Source of the DNA: an uncultured bacterium
GTDB lineage: Bacteria > Bacteroidota > Ignavibacteria > Kapaibacteriales > UBA4661
Assembly: GCA_937899715.1 (NCBI GenBank)
Contig: CALCNX010000030.1
Coordinates: forward strand, 71,736-135,735
Direction of reading: 5' to 3'
Length of the DNA: 64,000 nucleotides
Under the pieces are notes generated by a model that searched no databases, was not told the DNA's origin, and worked only from the letters and a program-made list of their open reading frames with translations. This document shows positions 17,279 through 24,784 of this stretch, one piece after another. Each line of letters begins with the position of its first letter. The stretch's first letter is position 1. Position numbers and translations under genes: made by a program.

Positions 17279-18073
17279 ATGCGATTTGTTCTAACCTGTC
17301 TTTTTACCGTTGTTCTTACCCTCTCGGTCTCTGCTGCTCAAATGCGCGACACCGTAGCCGTACCTATTCATACGCCCACACAGCCGCGTGTGTGGCTGAC
17401 GGTGGAGGTCTTAGAAAAGAAACCCTCGCTGGGCAATAAATCCTCAGCATTCAATGAATTTATTCCGGTCGTGATTGTGGATAGCGCCACCAACGCCTAT
17501 CTTTATGCGCTTTCAGGCGAAATGGTTGAAATTGGTAAGCAACGCACGTATTTTGTGAGTGTGGTGTCGGGCGAGGACAAATCATTTTTGATAGAAGGTT
17601 CTCCCGTACAGGTTGTGCGCACGGGCGAACCGCAAAAAGATGATCTCATCTATCAGCGTGAATTTGTCATTCGTGCCTCTACGCCAGCCGATACATCCGC
17701 GTCTATCCCTGAAAATATCGTTGCCGAAGCTCCTTCGCCTAAACCGCTCTTGAAGCCTGATGCCGCAACGATTTCGTACAAAGCAGATGCGCAAAATGCC
17801 TGCCCCTACATCATCCAATTTTGTGCGCTCTCGCTTGAAAAAGATGCGCTCCATATACGCGATGCCTTGCGTCGTGCTGCTTCCAATGACAAACGTCTCG
17901 CGGATGCCCGCGTGGAGCCGTTCTTTGAGAAGGTGCGCAACATACAGTACCAACGCGTTCGTGCAGGCTGCTTTTCGACTATCACCGAAGCAAAACAAGC
18001 AATGGAGACCTTCACGAAGGTTGCGCAAAGCCTCAAACTTGGTGTTGTACCGATTGTGGTCAAGACTGAATAA
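17279..18073 (+). CDS. Secreted protein with SPOR-like C-terminal domain
   Basis: 264 residues with a signal peptide (FVLTCLFTVVLTLSVSAAQ). A beta-rich N-terminal region of about 130 residues is followed by a Pro/Ala-rich linker and a C-terminal region of about 80 residues that looks like SPOR: YIIQFCALSLEKDALHIRD at its start and YQRVRAGCFSTITEAKQAME towards its end. SPOR domains bind denuded glycan strands of peptidoglycan at division sites. The usual Gly-x-Phe/Tyr core is present as AGCF. Two Cys (QFC, AGC) in the domain could form a disulfide. The gene is single and is followed by a probable terminator at 18138. The domain call is by eye. Confidence 0.7.
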   Translation: MRFVLTCLFTVVLTLSVSAAQMRDTVAVPIHTPTQPRVWLTVEVLEKKPSLGNKSSAFNEFIPVVIVDSATNAYLYALSGEMVEIGKQRTYFVSVVSGEDKSFLIEGSPVQVVRTGEPQKDDLIYQREFVIRASTPADTSASIPENIVAEAPSPKPLLKPDAATISYKADAQNACPYIIQFCALSLEKDALHIRDALRRAASNDKRLADARVEPFFEKVRNIQYQRVRAGCFSTITEAKQAMETFTKVAQSLKLGVVPIVVKTE

Positions 18074-18137
18074 GCGGCTCCAAGAAAACCGAGCAAAAAT
18101 AGATTGCCTTAAACACACCGTTTAATCTGACTTAGAA

Positions 18138-18177
18138 GCGCTTGTCGAAATAAAAATCAACAAGTGCATTTTTTTTT
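18138..18177 (+). terminator. Rho-independent terminator after the SPOR-like gene
   Basis: Stem gcgcttgt (18138-18145) against acaagtgc (18160-18167), seven of eight pairs, loop of 14, followed after one A by nine T (18169-18177). Confidence 0.5.
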
Positions 18178-18185
18178 GCAAAATA

Positions 18186-18220
18186 AATGTTGCAACATTA
18201 AAAGTTACAACGTATATTTG
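18186..18220 (+). promoter_or_regulatory. yceI promoter with overlapping 14-bp palindrome
   Basis: TTG at 18190-18192, exactly 20 bases, then TATATTTG at 18213-18220: a perfect Bacteroidota promoter. A perfect palindrome aatgttgcaacatt (18186-18199) covers the -33 element, and a related half-palindrome gttacaac (18204-18211) fills the spacer. A repressor bound there would block the polymerase. Transcription should start near 18227, about 48 bases before the ATG at 18275. Confidence 0.6.
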
Positions 18221-18274
18221 TATCAGATAATCAATTCACATTTCTCTTTCTTACATTTACTGAAAGTCGTAACG

Positions 18275-18895
18275 ATGAAACGCATGAATATTTTCCTTGG
18301 TAGCGCACTCATAGCGCTGGTTGCTTTTTTTGCACAAAGCACAATGGTACAAACTGCAATGGCACAGAACTCTTGGTCATTGGATAAAAGCCACTCCAGC
18401 TTGAAGTTTGGCGTACAGCACCTTGTGGTATCGGAAGTAGAAGGCTCCTTTAAGAACTTTACTGGTTCGGTGAAAGCAAAAGACGATACGTTTGCCGATG
18501 CACAAATCGAGTTCACCGCAGAGGTAGCCAGCATCAACACCGACGATGAAAAACGCGACGGACACCTGAAAAGCGATGATTTCTTCAACGCAGAGAAGTT
18601 TCCGCAAATGAAGTTTGTCGGCAAATCCTTCAAAAAAGCTGGCAAAAACAAATACAAATTGACGGGCGAACTGACCATCCGCGATGTAACGAAGACCGTT
18701 ACTTTCGATGTTGATTTCGGCGGTGTGGTAAAAGACCCGTGGGGTAATACCAAAGCGGGCTTCAAAGCAGCAACCTCCATCAATCGCTTTGACTACAATT
18801 TGAAATGGAATACCATGCTCGAAGCCGGTGGCGCGGTGGTTGGCAAAGAGATAAAAATCACTGCGAATATTGAATTGGCAAAAGCAAAAGCGTAA
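18275..18895 (+). CDS. YceI-family periplasmic lipid-binding protein
   Basis: 206 residues. ATG 18275 gives a signal peptide (IFLGSALIALVAFFAQSTM, cleaved near AMAQNSW). The mature part is a YceI lipocalin-like barrel: WSLDKSHSSLKFGVQHL, the SINTDDEKRDGHLKSDDFFN motif, TGELTIRDVTKTVTF and the KAATSINRFDYNLKW end motif. YceI proteins bind polyisoprenoids or related amphiphiles and are often induced by stress. The second YceI gene follows 79 bases later and lacks a signal peptide, so one paralog probably works in the periplasm and one in the cytoplasm. A strong promoter with a palindrome lies upstream. Confidence 0.9.
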   Translation: MKRMNIFLGSALIALVAFFAQSTMVQTAMAQNSWSLDKSHSSLKFGVQHLVVSEVEGSFKNFTGSVKAKDDTFADAQIEFTAEVASINTDDEKRDGHLKSDDFFNAEKFPQMKFVGKSFKKAGKNKYKLTGELTIRDVTKTVTFDVDFGGVVKDPWGNTKAGFKAATSINRFDYNLKWNTMLEAGGAVVGKEIKITANIELAKAKA

Positions 18896-18974
18896 CCACG
18901 TAAAAGCGTAATCAAGCAAAAGCTAGTATCATTGTCAATTATCTTCCCTACTCACCTTTCATTACACCACCACA

Positions 18975-19502
18975 ATGGCAACGTACAAAATTGACCCCGC
19001 GCACTCTGAGATCACCTTCAAAGTGAAGCACCTGATGATTACAACCGTTACCGGTTCTTTCACCAAATTTGACGCTACACTTGAGAGCGCTGCGGCGGAC
19101 TTCAGCGATGCGAAAATCACCTTTGAGGCTGATGTGAACAGCATTTCGACCAACAACGAGCAACGCGACGGACACCTGAAAAGCGACGATTTCTTCAACG
19201 CCGCTCAGTTTCCCGCCTTGCGCTTTGTTTCGACCGGTATTGAGAAAAAAAGCGATGATTCGTACATCATCGTTGGCAATCTGACCATCCGCGATAAAAC
19301 GCATGCTGTGAGCCTAAAAACACATTACGGTGGCACCGTTACCGACCCTTACGGTCAAGTAAAAGCAGGTTTTGAGTTGGAAGGCGTTATCAACCGTAAG
19401 GATTTTGGTTTGATGTGGAGCGCTACCACCGAAGCGGGCGGCATCGTCGTCAGCGATGAGGTGAAACTCTTCCTGAACGTTCAAATGGTCAAAGCAGCGT
19501 AA
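18975..19502 (+). CDS. YceI-family protein, cytoplasmic
   Basis: 175 residues of YceI fold without signal peptide: MATYKIDPAHSEITFKVKHL, SISTNNEQRDGHLKSDDFFN, GNLTIRDKTHAVSL, GGTVTDPYGQ and the C-terminal MWSATTEAGGIVVSDEVKL. It is probably a cytoplasmic isoprenoid- or lipid-binding lipocalin-like protein. It is a tandem paralog of the previous gene. A 37-base stretch (19164-19200) differs at one position only from 18554-18590, including silent sites, suggesting recent duplication or gene conversion in that part. A strong terminator at 19564-19610 ends the pair. Confidence 0.9.
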   Translation: MATYKIDPAHSEITFKVKHLMITTVTGSFTKFDATLESAAADFSDAKITFEADVNSISTNNEQRDGHLKSDDFFNAAQFPALRFVSTGIEKKSDDSYIIVGNLTIRDKTHAVSLKTHYGGTVTDPYGQVKAGFELEGVINRKDFGLMWSATTEAGGIVVSDEVKLFLNVQMVKAA

Positions 19503-19563
19503 TTGCTTCGCTATCACCCCGACCTTCTTGAGTGATAGCCGTTGAATAATAATCATACAAATA

Positions 19564-19610
19564 CAAAACCGCCGGACAGCGCTCACCACAGCAGTTCCGG
19601 CGGTTTTTTT
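19564..19610 (+). terminator. Strong terminator, possibly bidirectional
   Basis: aaaaccgccgga (19564-19575) pairs perfectly with tccggcggtttt (19596-19607), loop of 20, and the T-run continues to 19610. The A-run on the left arm would give a U-run on the minus strand, so it can serve the yceI pair and also the convergent porin operon. Confidence 0.75.
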
Positions 19611-19650
19611 ATTGGTATCTTTCGTATCTGTTCAGATGACAGCGTGTGGT

Positions 19651-19784
19651 GAACGCGGACAGCGCGGATTTGGCGGATACGCGCAGATTTTTGAAGACGA
19701 TGATAACGACGGATGCTTGACCTATCCGCTTTCCCATCAGAAACTAATCCGTTATTATCCGCCAAATCTGCGCTATCTGCGTTC
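19651..19784. repeat. 29-bp inverted repeat pair
   Basis: Left arm 19651-19679 begins gaacgcggacagcgcgga and ends tttggcggata. The right arm 19756-19784 is its reverse complement with 26 of 29 matches. The 76-base centre has no gene. The word 'gcggatttggcggat' resembles dispersed intergenic repeats seen in many environmental genomes, so this may be a mobile or REP-like unit rather than a terminator. Confidence 0.6.
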
Positions 19785-19830
19785 TTTCAAGAAACACCCG
19801 AAAGTTATCGTTTTCCTTGATTCAATGTCT

Positions 19831-21066
19831 CTACAACCCCAATTCCACCTGAAACCGCAGTATCCACGTTGCCTGCTCTGCGGCACTTGCACGCAGGATA
19901 TTATAGGTCAAATCTGTTTGTGCTTTCACACGATGCCCGTTGAGAAAGCGCGTGAAACAGAGCGTGTATTGGGTTTGTCCGGGCACGAATGGCTTTACCT
20001 CCGCAATAGGCTCCACTGAGGAGTAACGCAGCGCGGCTTCCCAATTTTCCGCAAACATATATCCCGCCTGTATATTCAAGCCCGTACCCGCAAAAGCAGC
20101 ACGGACGCTTGTGCCATCGCGTGTAACAGGATCGTCAGTGAGCCGCTGCGAATACTCGCCATAGACTGAAATGCCTCGATACTTGAAGATGCCATCCAGA
20201 AAATAACTGTCCATTGTGCGCTGTGCGTAGAGCGGCAGCCCGATTGTGCCACCTGTCCGCGTTGCTTTTTCGTTGTGCGACACCACGCCTGCGATGTAGA
20301 GTTTTGGCGTTTTCTCGAAGGCAAGATCGCTGACATAATAATCACCGTTATTCGTAAAACTGCCAAAGGGAAAGAAGGAGAGTCGCGCGGTGTACATGAG
20401 ACCAGACAATGCACGAAGCGGGTTGCGTCCCTCGCCGGTGGTGAGCGCCACACGGAGGCTTGCGCGAGGGTCGGTGTCGATATTAGCGCCGAATGTGTGA
20501 GAATAATACGCATTCAAGCCGACATCGCGGTCAAGATTGAACGTGCGGTTCACCAGAGAGCGGTCAACGAACTGCTGCTCGCCCGATGAAATCACACGTT
20601 CGCGATTGCCCGGCAATTTCCCCAAACCAAAACCGACGTGAAAATTGGGCAGAAAGCGGTAGGTTATCATCGCATCGCGCAGAACATTGAAAAACTGCGT
20701 ATTGTCGAAGTCTGCATCGCCGCGTGTGAAACCGAGTTGGAGCAAGAACGTTAAGCGCGGGTCAACAACAAAGCCATTCAAGCGCAGACGCACACGCCGA
20801 ATAAGAAACTGTGCGTCATTGATGGCAAGGTCGCTTGCCGAGACGGTTTCCAGTGAGGCTTGGTTTTGCATTCGGAGGCGCAGAGTGAGCATCATGGAAC
20901 TGTCCGCCGCCAAAAAGTTAATGCCGCCCCGCAACCACATACGATCGCCATTTTCGCTTATGTCTTCTTGCGCCTGCAAGGGAAGATGTGTAGCGAGAAA
21001 AAAGAGTGCTAAAAGAGCAAGAATGTAGCTATAAAGCACACGGTGGGGCAGAAATTTGTTCAGCAT
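19831..21066 (-). CDS. Phosphate-selective-porin-like outer membrane channel
   Basis: 411 residues. The signal peptide (YSYILALLALFFLATHLPLQAQ) is followed by a beta-rich protein resembling the OprO/OprP porin family: FLIRRVRLRLNGFVVDPRLTF near the N-terminus, the FGLGKLPGNRERVISSGEQQ segment, FVDRSLVNRTFNLDRDVGLN, and a C-terminus of alternating strands (WEAALRYSSVEP, YTLCFTRFL, VKAQTDLTYN, WILRFQVELGL). It should form a trimeric channel for anions or sugars. Its ATG overlaps the TAA of the upstream glycosyltransferase gene (TAATG, sharing base 21066), so translation is coupled to the polysaccharide cluster. Confidence 0.85.
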   Translation of the reverse strand: MLNKFLPHRVLYSYILALLALFFLATHLPLQAQEDISENGDRMWLRGGINFLAADSSMMLTLRLRMQNQASLETVSASDLAINDAQFLIRRVRLRLNGFVVDPRLTFLLQLGFTRGDADFDNTQFFNVLRDAMITYRFLPNFHVGFGLGKLPGNRERVISSGEQQFVDRSLVNRTFNLDRDVGLNAYYSHTFGANIDTDPRASLRVALTTGEGRNPLRALSGLMYTARLSFFPFGSFTNNGDYYVSDLAFEKTPKLYIAGVVSHNEKATRTGGTIGLPLYAQRTMDSYFLDGIFKYRGISVYGEYSQRLTDDPVTRDGTSVRAAFAGTGLNIQAGYMFAENWEAALRYSSVEPIAEVKPFVPGQTQYTLCFTRFLNGHRVKAQTDLTYNILRASAAEQATWILRFQVELGL

Positions 21067-22448
21067 TATGTAGTATTTTTGCGATGGAACCGTTGCCGGA
21101 ATAATTGGCGGAGTTGGAATGCGCCTAGCCCTGTGAGCGGCAGCAACCCCGAAAATACATACACCCGGTAACGTGGCAAAACAAATGTGAGAGCAAAAAT
21201 TCCTGTGTAAAAGAGAATGTATGTTCCGTACAACAGTATTGCTCCGTCTTTCATTTGTTTGCCATGTAAATTCCACAGTGCCCAAGCACCGAACCAAATC
21301 AGGATACTGAACGTAAGCATCGAAACAATATAAGGCAGTTTTTGGCTTTGTGGATTGTAAAGGTCGTGAATCCAGAGGAAAACGATTTTTTGTCCGGCAA
21401 GTGATAGCGCTTGTGTAGGCTGCTCACACATGAATTTAAGAGCTTCGCGCTTCATAATTTCATTTGCTCGTAGCTCAAAATCGTTGGCATAGGGAATAGC
21501 ATCAAACTCGCGTGTGAGGTTGATATTGCTTGAATCCGCAAGTATAGAACAGTACCATGAACCATCTTTTTTCCACGCTGCACCCGTTGCATCAGGATTA
21601 TTACCTCGCCAAATCTCGAACCACGGGCGGCTTACAATCGGTACGACCTTCCCAAATACTGTGTAATTGCGCACCATCCACGGCGCGATAACAAGCAGCG
21701 CCAGAACACAACCGACAGCGGACGACATGAGAAAGCGCCAATTCTTGAATTGCCATGTAGCCACAAGCCCCGTCAGCAGCATCATTCCCATACCCAACAC
21801 CAAAAATTCGCTTCTGAGAAGCATCTGTACTCCGGCAAATGCTCCCGCCGCAAGCAAATACTTCATGTTTTGGTGCCGGAGGGTGAGCAATAGCATCCAG
21901 AAGAACATCAAAAAGACAAGTTGATACAAACTTGAGCCGGAGTAGGTTACGACTGCGTACGCGGCAGGCAGAAAAAACGTAGCCATGAGTGCACTGAGCC
22001 GTGCAGGCTTCTCAGTGTTATCAACGCTTGCACCAAGAAGAAGCGTACACCGATAGACCACAAGGGGAATAAGGGTACTCCACAGCACATTGAGCAGCAT
22101 CAACATTGAGGCGGCAGTGGGCGTTTCTCCAAATAATCGAAAAGCGTAATAGACGATATAGGTTTGCAACGGCGGTTGCCATGCGCCTTCGTAGGGGGGC
22201 GGCAGGTGCGCCTCGACCATAGCCTTGCGCATCGGTTCAATAGGCACGTAGGTAAGCCAGTGCATTCCGTAGCCGTGCCCATGCAGCATATTGGAAGCGA
22301 TTGCACCCATTTCATACATTTCAGGATTCACGGGGTCGCCCCAAAGCAGCATCAATGCTAGACGAATGACAAGAGCAATGGCAGTAACGACCCAAAGAAA
22401 TCGCTGCCGAGAAGAATCGAAGACAAAGGCAAAGAGTGATGCTATCAT
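21066..22448 (-). CDS. GT-C (ArnT/PMT-like) membrane glycosyltransferase
   Basis: 460 residues with about ten membrane helices. The acidic motif in the first periplasmic loop (GDPVNPEMYEMGAIASNMLHG) matches GT-C enzymes, which use a lipid-phosphate sugar as donor. EGAWQPPLQTY and YSGSSLYQ follow in loops, and a conserved PIVSRPWFEIWRGNN stretch lies in the large C-terminal loop. It shares this stretch with the gene at 23208-24551 (PTVSRPWHEVWRGNN), so the two are paralogs flanking a polyprenol-phosphate GT2. It probably adds a sugar to a lipid-linked or surface glycan on the periplasmic face. Sugar unknown. Confidence 0.8.
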   Translation of the reverse strand: MIASLFAFVFDSSRQRFLWVVTAIALVIRLALMLLWGDPVNPEMYEMGAIASNMLHGHGYGMHWLTYVPIEPMRKAMVEAHLPPPYEGAWQPPLQTYIVYYAFRLFGETPTAASMLMLLNVLWSTLIPLVVYRCTLLLGASVDNTEKPARLSALMATFFLPAAYAVVTYSGSSLYQLVFLMFFWMLLLTLRHQNMKYLLAAGAFAGVQMLLRSEFLVLGMGMMLLTGLVATWQFKNWRFLMSSAVGCVLALLVIAPWMVRNYTVFGKVVPIVSRPWFEIWRGNNPDATGAAWKKDGSWYCSILADSSNINLTREFDAIPYANDFELRANEIMKREALKFMCEQPTQALSLAGQKIVFLWIHDLYNPQSQKLPYIVSMLTFSILIWFGAWALWNLHGKQMKDGAILLYGTYILFYTGIFALTFVLPRYRVYVFSGLLPLTGLGAFQLRQLFRQRFHRKNTT

Positions 22449-22465
22449 GCGGTGTGTAGGGAGAG

Positions 22466-23179
22466 TTACGCAAAAAGATTATACTTGATAATACACTTCA
22501 GCGCCGAAAAACCATCTTTCCACGTGATTTTTTTGCCTTCAGCGTAGGTGCGTCCGTTGTAGGAAATGCCGACTTCATAGATTTTACAAGACCCCTCGCG
22601 TGCTAACCGTGCAACTTTTGCCGTAATCTCCGGCTCAAATCCAAAGCGATTCTCTTGAATGGTAATTTGCCGAATGATGCCGCTCCGAAAGACCTTGTAA
22701 CAGGTTTCCATATCCGTCAGGTTAATATCGGTCATCATGTTCGAGAGTAGCGTGAGGAATTTATTGCCCACAGAGTGCCAATAATATAGCACACGATGCG
22801 GCTCGCCACCCGCGAAGCGTGAACCAAAGACCACATCTGCCTTGCCGTCGAGGATTGGTTGCAAGAGTTTAGGATAATCAGCAGGGTCGTACTCAAAATC
22901 AGCATCTTGGATGAGCATAATGTCGCCTGTTGCCTTGCTGAAGCCTGTGCGCAGGGCAGCACCTTTGCCTTGGTTGACATCGTGATGAAATACCCGCACA
23001 GTATCGTGATGTACATAGCGCTCCAGTTCTTTTGCCGTAGCGTCTTTGGAACAATCATTGACCACAACGACTTCACGCTCAAGTCCCAGAAAGGAGACAT
23101 CACTTGCTAGAACGCGCTCCAGTGCAGTGTGTATGTAGCGCTCTTCGTTGTACACCGGAATAACAATGGAAAGTTTCAT
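22466..23179 (-). CDS. GT2 polyprenol-phosphate sugar transferase (DPM1-like)
   Basis: 237 residues, GT-A fold. It starts MKLSIVIPVYNEERYI and has VVVNDCSKD, HHDVNQGKGAALRTGFSKATG, IMLIQDADFEYDPADYPKLL with the metal-binding DAD, and GSRFAGG. This is the pattern of dolichol/undecaprenol-phosphate mannose or glucose synthases, which load a sugar from a nucleotide donor onto the lipid carrier. There are no C-terminal membrane helices. It sits between two GT-C enzymes that would use such lipid-linked donors. ATG 23179 was chosen; the frame extends 25 residues upstream but the fold begins here. Confidence 0.88.
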   Translation of the reverse strand: MKLSIVIPVYNEERYIHTALERVLASDVSFLGLEREVVVVNDCSKDATAKELERYVHHDTVRVFHHDVNQGKGAALRTGFSKATGDIMLIQDADFEYDPADYPKLLQPILDGKADVVFGSRFAGGEPHRVLYYWHSVGNKFLTLLSNMMTDINLTDMETCYKVFRSGIIRQITIQENRFGFEPEITAKVARLAREGSCKIYEVGISYNGRTYAEGKKITWKDGFSALKCIIKYNLFA

Positions 23180-23207
23180 GGAGAGAAAAGGAGATAATGA
23201 GAAAAAA

Positions 23208-24551
23208 TTATTTGAAGCGATTGGGTAATAAACGCCATACACCAATACCAACAAAGGGCAGCAAAAGAGAAATAAAATATACCTGATACCGAACCATATA
23301 AAACGTTACTCCGAAAATGCCCGTATAGTAGGCATATATCAACGATAGGCACACGATAATAGCGTACTGGTCTCTGCGAAGAATCCCAGCCCGCCATCTC
23401 AAAGCAATTCCTACAATAGCAAAAAACGTCCACGGCAATAGAGATAGAAGATAAATAGGGTGGCGCGTCTTGGGATAGAACATATCAAAAGTCCAAATTT
23501 CTACTGCTTTTAAGGCGGTCATCACAACGGTATGAGCAGGATTTGCTTTCATATAAGAAAGTGCCTCATCTTTAAAAACATCGTCTGCACGAACTTCAAA
23601 TTTTTGATCGTATGGTAGAGAATCAAGCCGCATCATCAAACGGCGATTAAGGAGAGTATCGCCGGCTGTTAAATCCCCCGGTTGCCCATGTACACGGTAC
23701 AAACTGCCTTCAAATAAAATATTATTTCCCCGCCAAACCTCATGCCAAGGGCGGCTCACTGTCGGCATGAAACGTCCAAAAAGTAGATAATTTCGGTATG
23801 TCCACGGGCTCAGTACTGCAATAAGGATACCGATAGTGAAGGTAATATTCAGTGCTATTGCTCGCAAAGGATACTTGCGTTTATACCAAACAATCCCAAC
23901 TATACACAGCAGAATCCCACTCAAGAGAATGGCTTCGCTTCGTGCCCACGACCATGCCCCAAAACTAAGCCCCAATAATAGGCTCGTTTTCCGATTCATC
24001 ATCGTGAGGGCATTGATGAGAGCAAGAATGCTCCATAAGCCGATGGCAATAAAAATTGTCGTACCGAACAATTTGACAACTGTTTGTGCACCCGGCAAAA
24101 ACAGTGCGCAGCTTATGGCACTAAGCCGTGCAGCAGCTTCATGACTAATGTTTTTGCTTATTGCATATACAATAAGCACTGTACCAGCCCCGACAACACA
24201 ATTAAATAAACTGAGCACCAGTAATGCGGTCTTGGTTTCTCCAAAGAGACAATAGGTAAAATAGAGCAAGTATGGATTTAATGGTGGCTGGTTTGCACTT
24301 AGGAATGTTGGTGCTATAGCCATTACTTGCCTTCGCTCCGATAAAAGCGAAGTGTAGATATATAAAGCATGATAGGAAAAACCATGCCCTGAATAAAGAT
24401 TGTGCGCAATTCCTCCATGTTCATATAATTCATCATTCTTAGGAAGACCTGTCACTGCAAGCGCTGCAAGACGAATGGCAAATGCGAGAACAACGGCAGC
24501 CAAACAGAATTGCCGCTTTGAGCTATGCACAAGAATATGCTTCACGTTCAT
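23208..24551 (-). CDS. GT-C membrane glycosyltransferase, paralog of the 21066 gene
   Basis: 447 residues, about ten membrane helices. The first periplasmic loop has TGLPKNDELYEHGGIAHNLY, with an acidic pair like the metal-binding motif of GT-C enzymes. ANQPPLNPYLLYFTY, KLFGTTIFIAI and PTVSRPWHEVWRGNN match the downstream paralog. It probably transfers a sugar from a polyprenol-phosphate donor made by the adjacent GT2. The gene is visibly more AT-rich than its neighbours to the left. A -7 box TATATTTG on the minus strand lies upstream, so this may head the second half of the cluster. Confidence 0.8.
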   Translation of the reverse strand: MNVKHILVHSSKRQFCLAAVVLAFAIRLAALAVTGLPKNDELYEHGGIAHNLYSGHGFSYHALYIYTSLLSERRQVMAIAPTFLSANQPPLNPYLLYFTYCLFGETKTALLVLSLFNCVVGAGTVLIVYAISKNISHEAAARLSAISCALFLPGAQTVVKLFGTTIFIAIGLWSILALINALTMMNRKTSLLLGLSFGAWSWARSEAILLSGILLCIVGIVWYKRKYPLRAIALNITFTIGILIAVLSPWTYRNYLLFGRFMPTVSRPWHEVWRGNNILFEGSLYRVHGQPGDLTAGDTLLNRRLMMRLDSLPYDQKFEVRADDVFKDEALSYMKANPAHTVVMTALKAVEIWTFDMFYPKTRHPIYLLSLLPWTFFAIVGIALRWRAGILRRDQYAIIVCLSLIYAYYTGIFGVTFYMVRYQVYFISLLLPFVGIGVWRLLPNRFK

Positions 24552-24708
24552 AGGTTTACATTTTTAATTTTTACACAACAGCATTACATCGTCGCATTTT
24601 TACCCATACACTAAGGCTTTATGTTATTAAGTGGCAGAAGAAAAAGCATGAGGATAAGCACTATCAAATTACAAAAAACATACTCTCCTGAATAGTGCAG
24701 GAAAGTCA

Positions 24709-24716
24709 CAAATATA
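24709..24716 (-). promoter_or_regulatory. Candidate -7 promoter box for the GT-C/porin sub-operon
   Basis: The plus-strand CAAATATA reads TATATTTG on the minus strand, an exact fit to TAnnTTTG. No TTG is found at the right distance upstream. It lies in the only sizeable gap (233 bases) in the minus-strand cluster. Confidence 0.3.
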
Positions 24717-24784
24717 TCTGACGAAAAGTCATATCGACTTGATCTCAATAGCTGATTCTTATTAGGTGGGGAGGTTCTATCACA

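Larger units (their letters stand above)
19503..19830. other. Convergent intergenic region with terminator and inverted repeat
   Basis: 328 bases between convergent genes. The first part holds a strong terminator (19564-19610). The second holds a 29-base inverted repeat pair (19651-19679 and 19756-19784). No gene is apparent. Confidence 0.6.
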
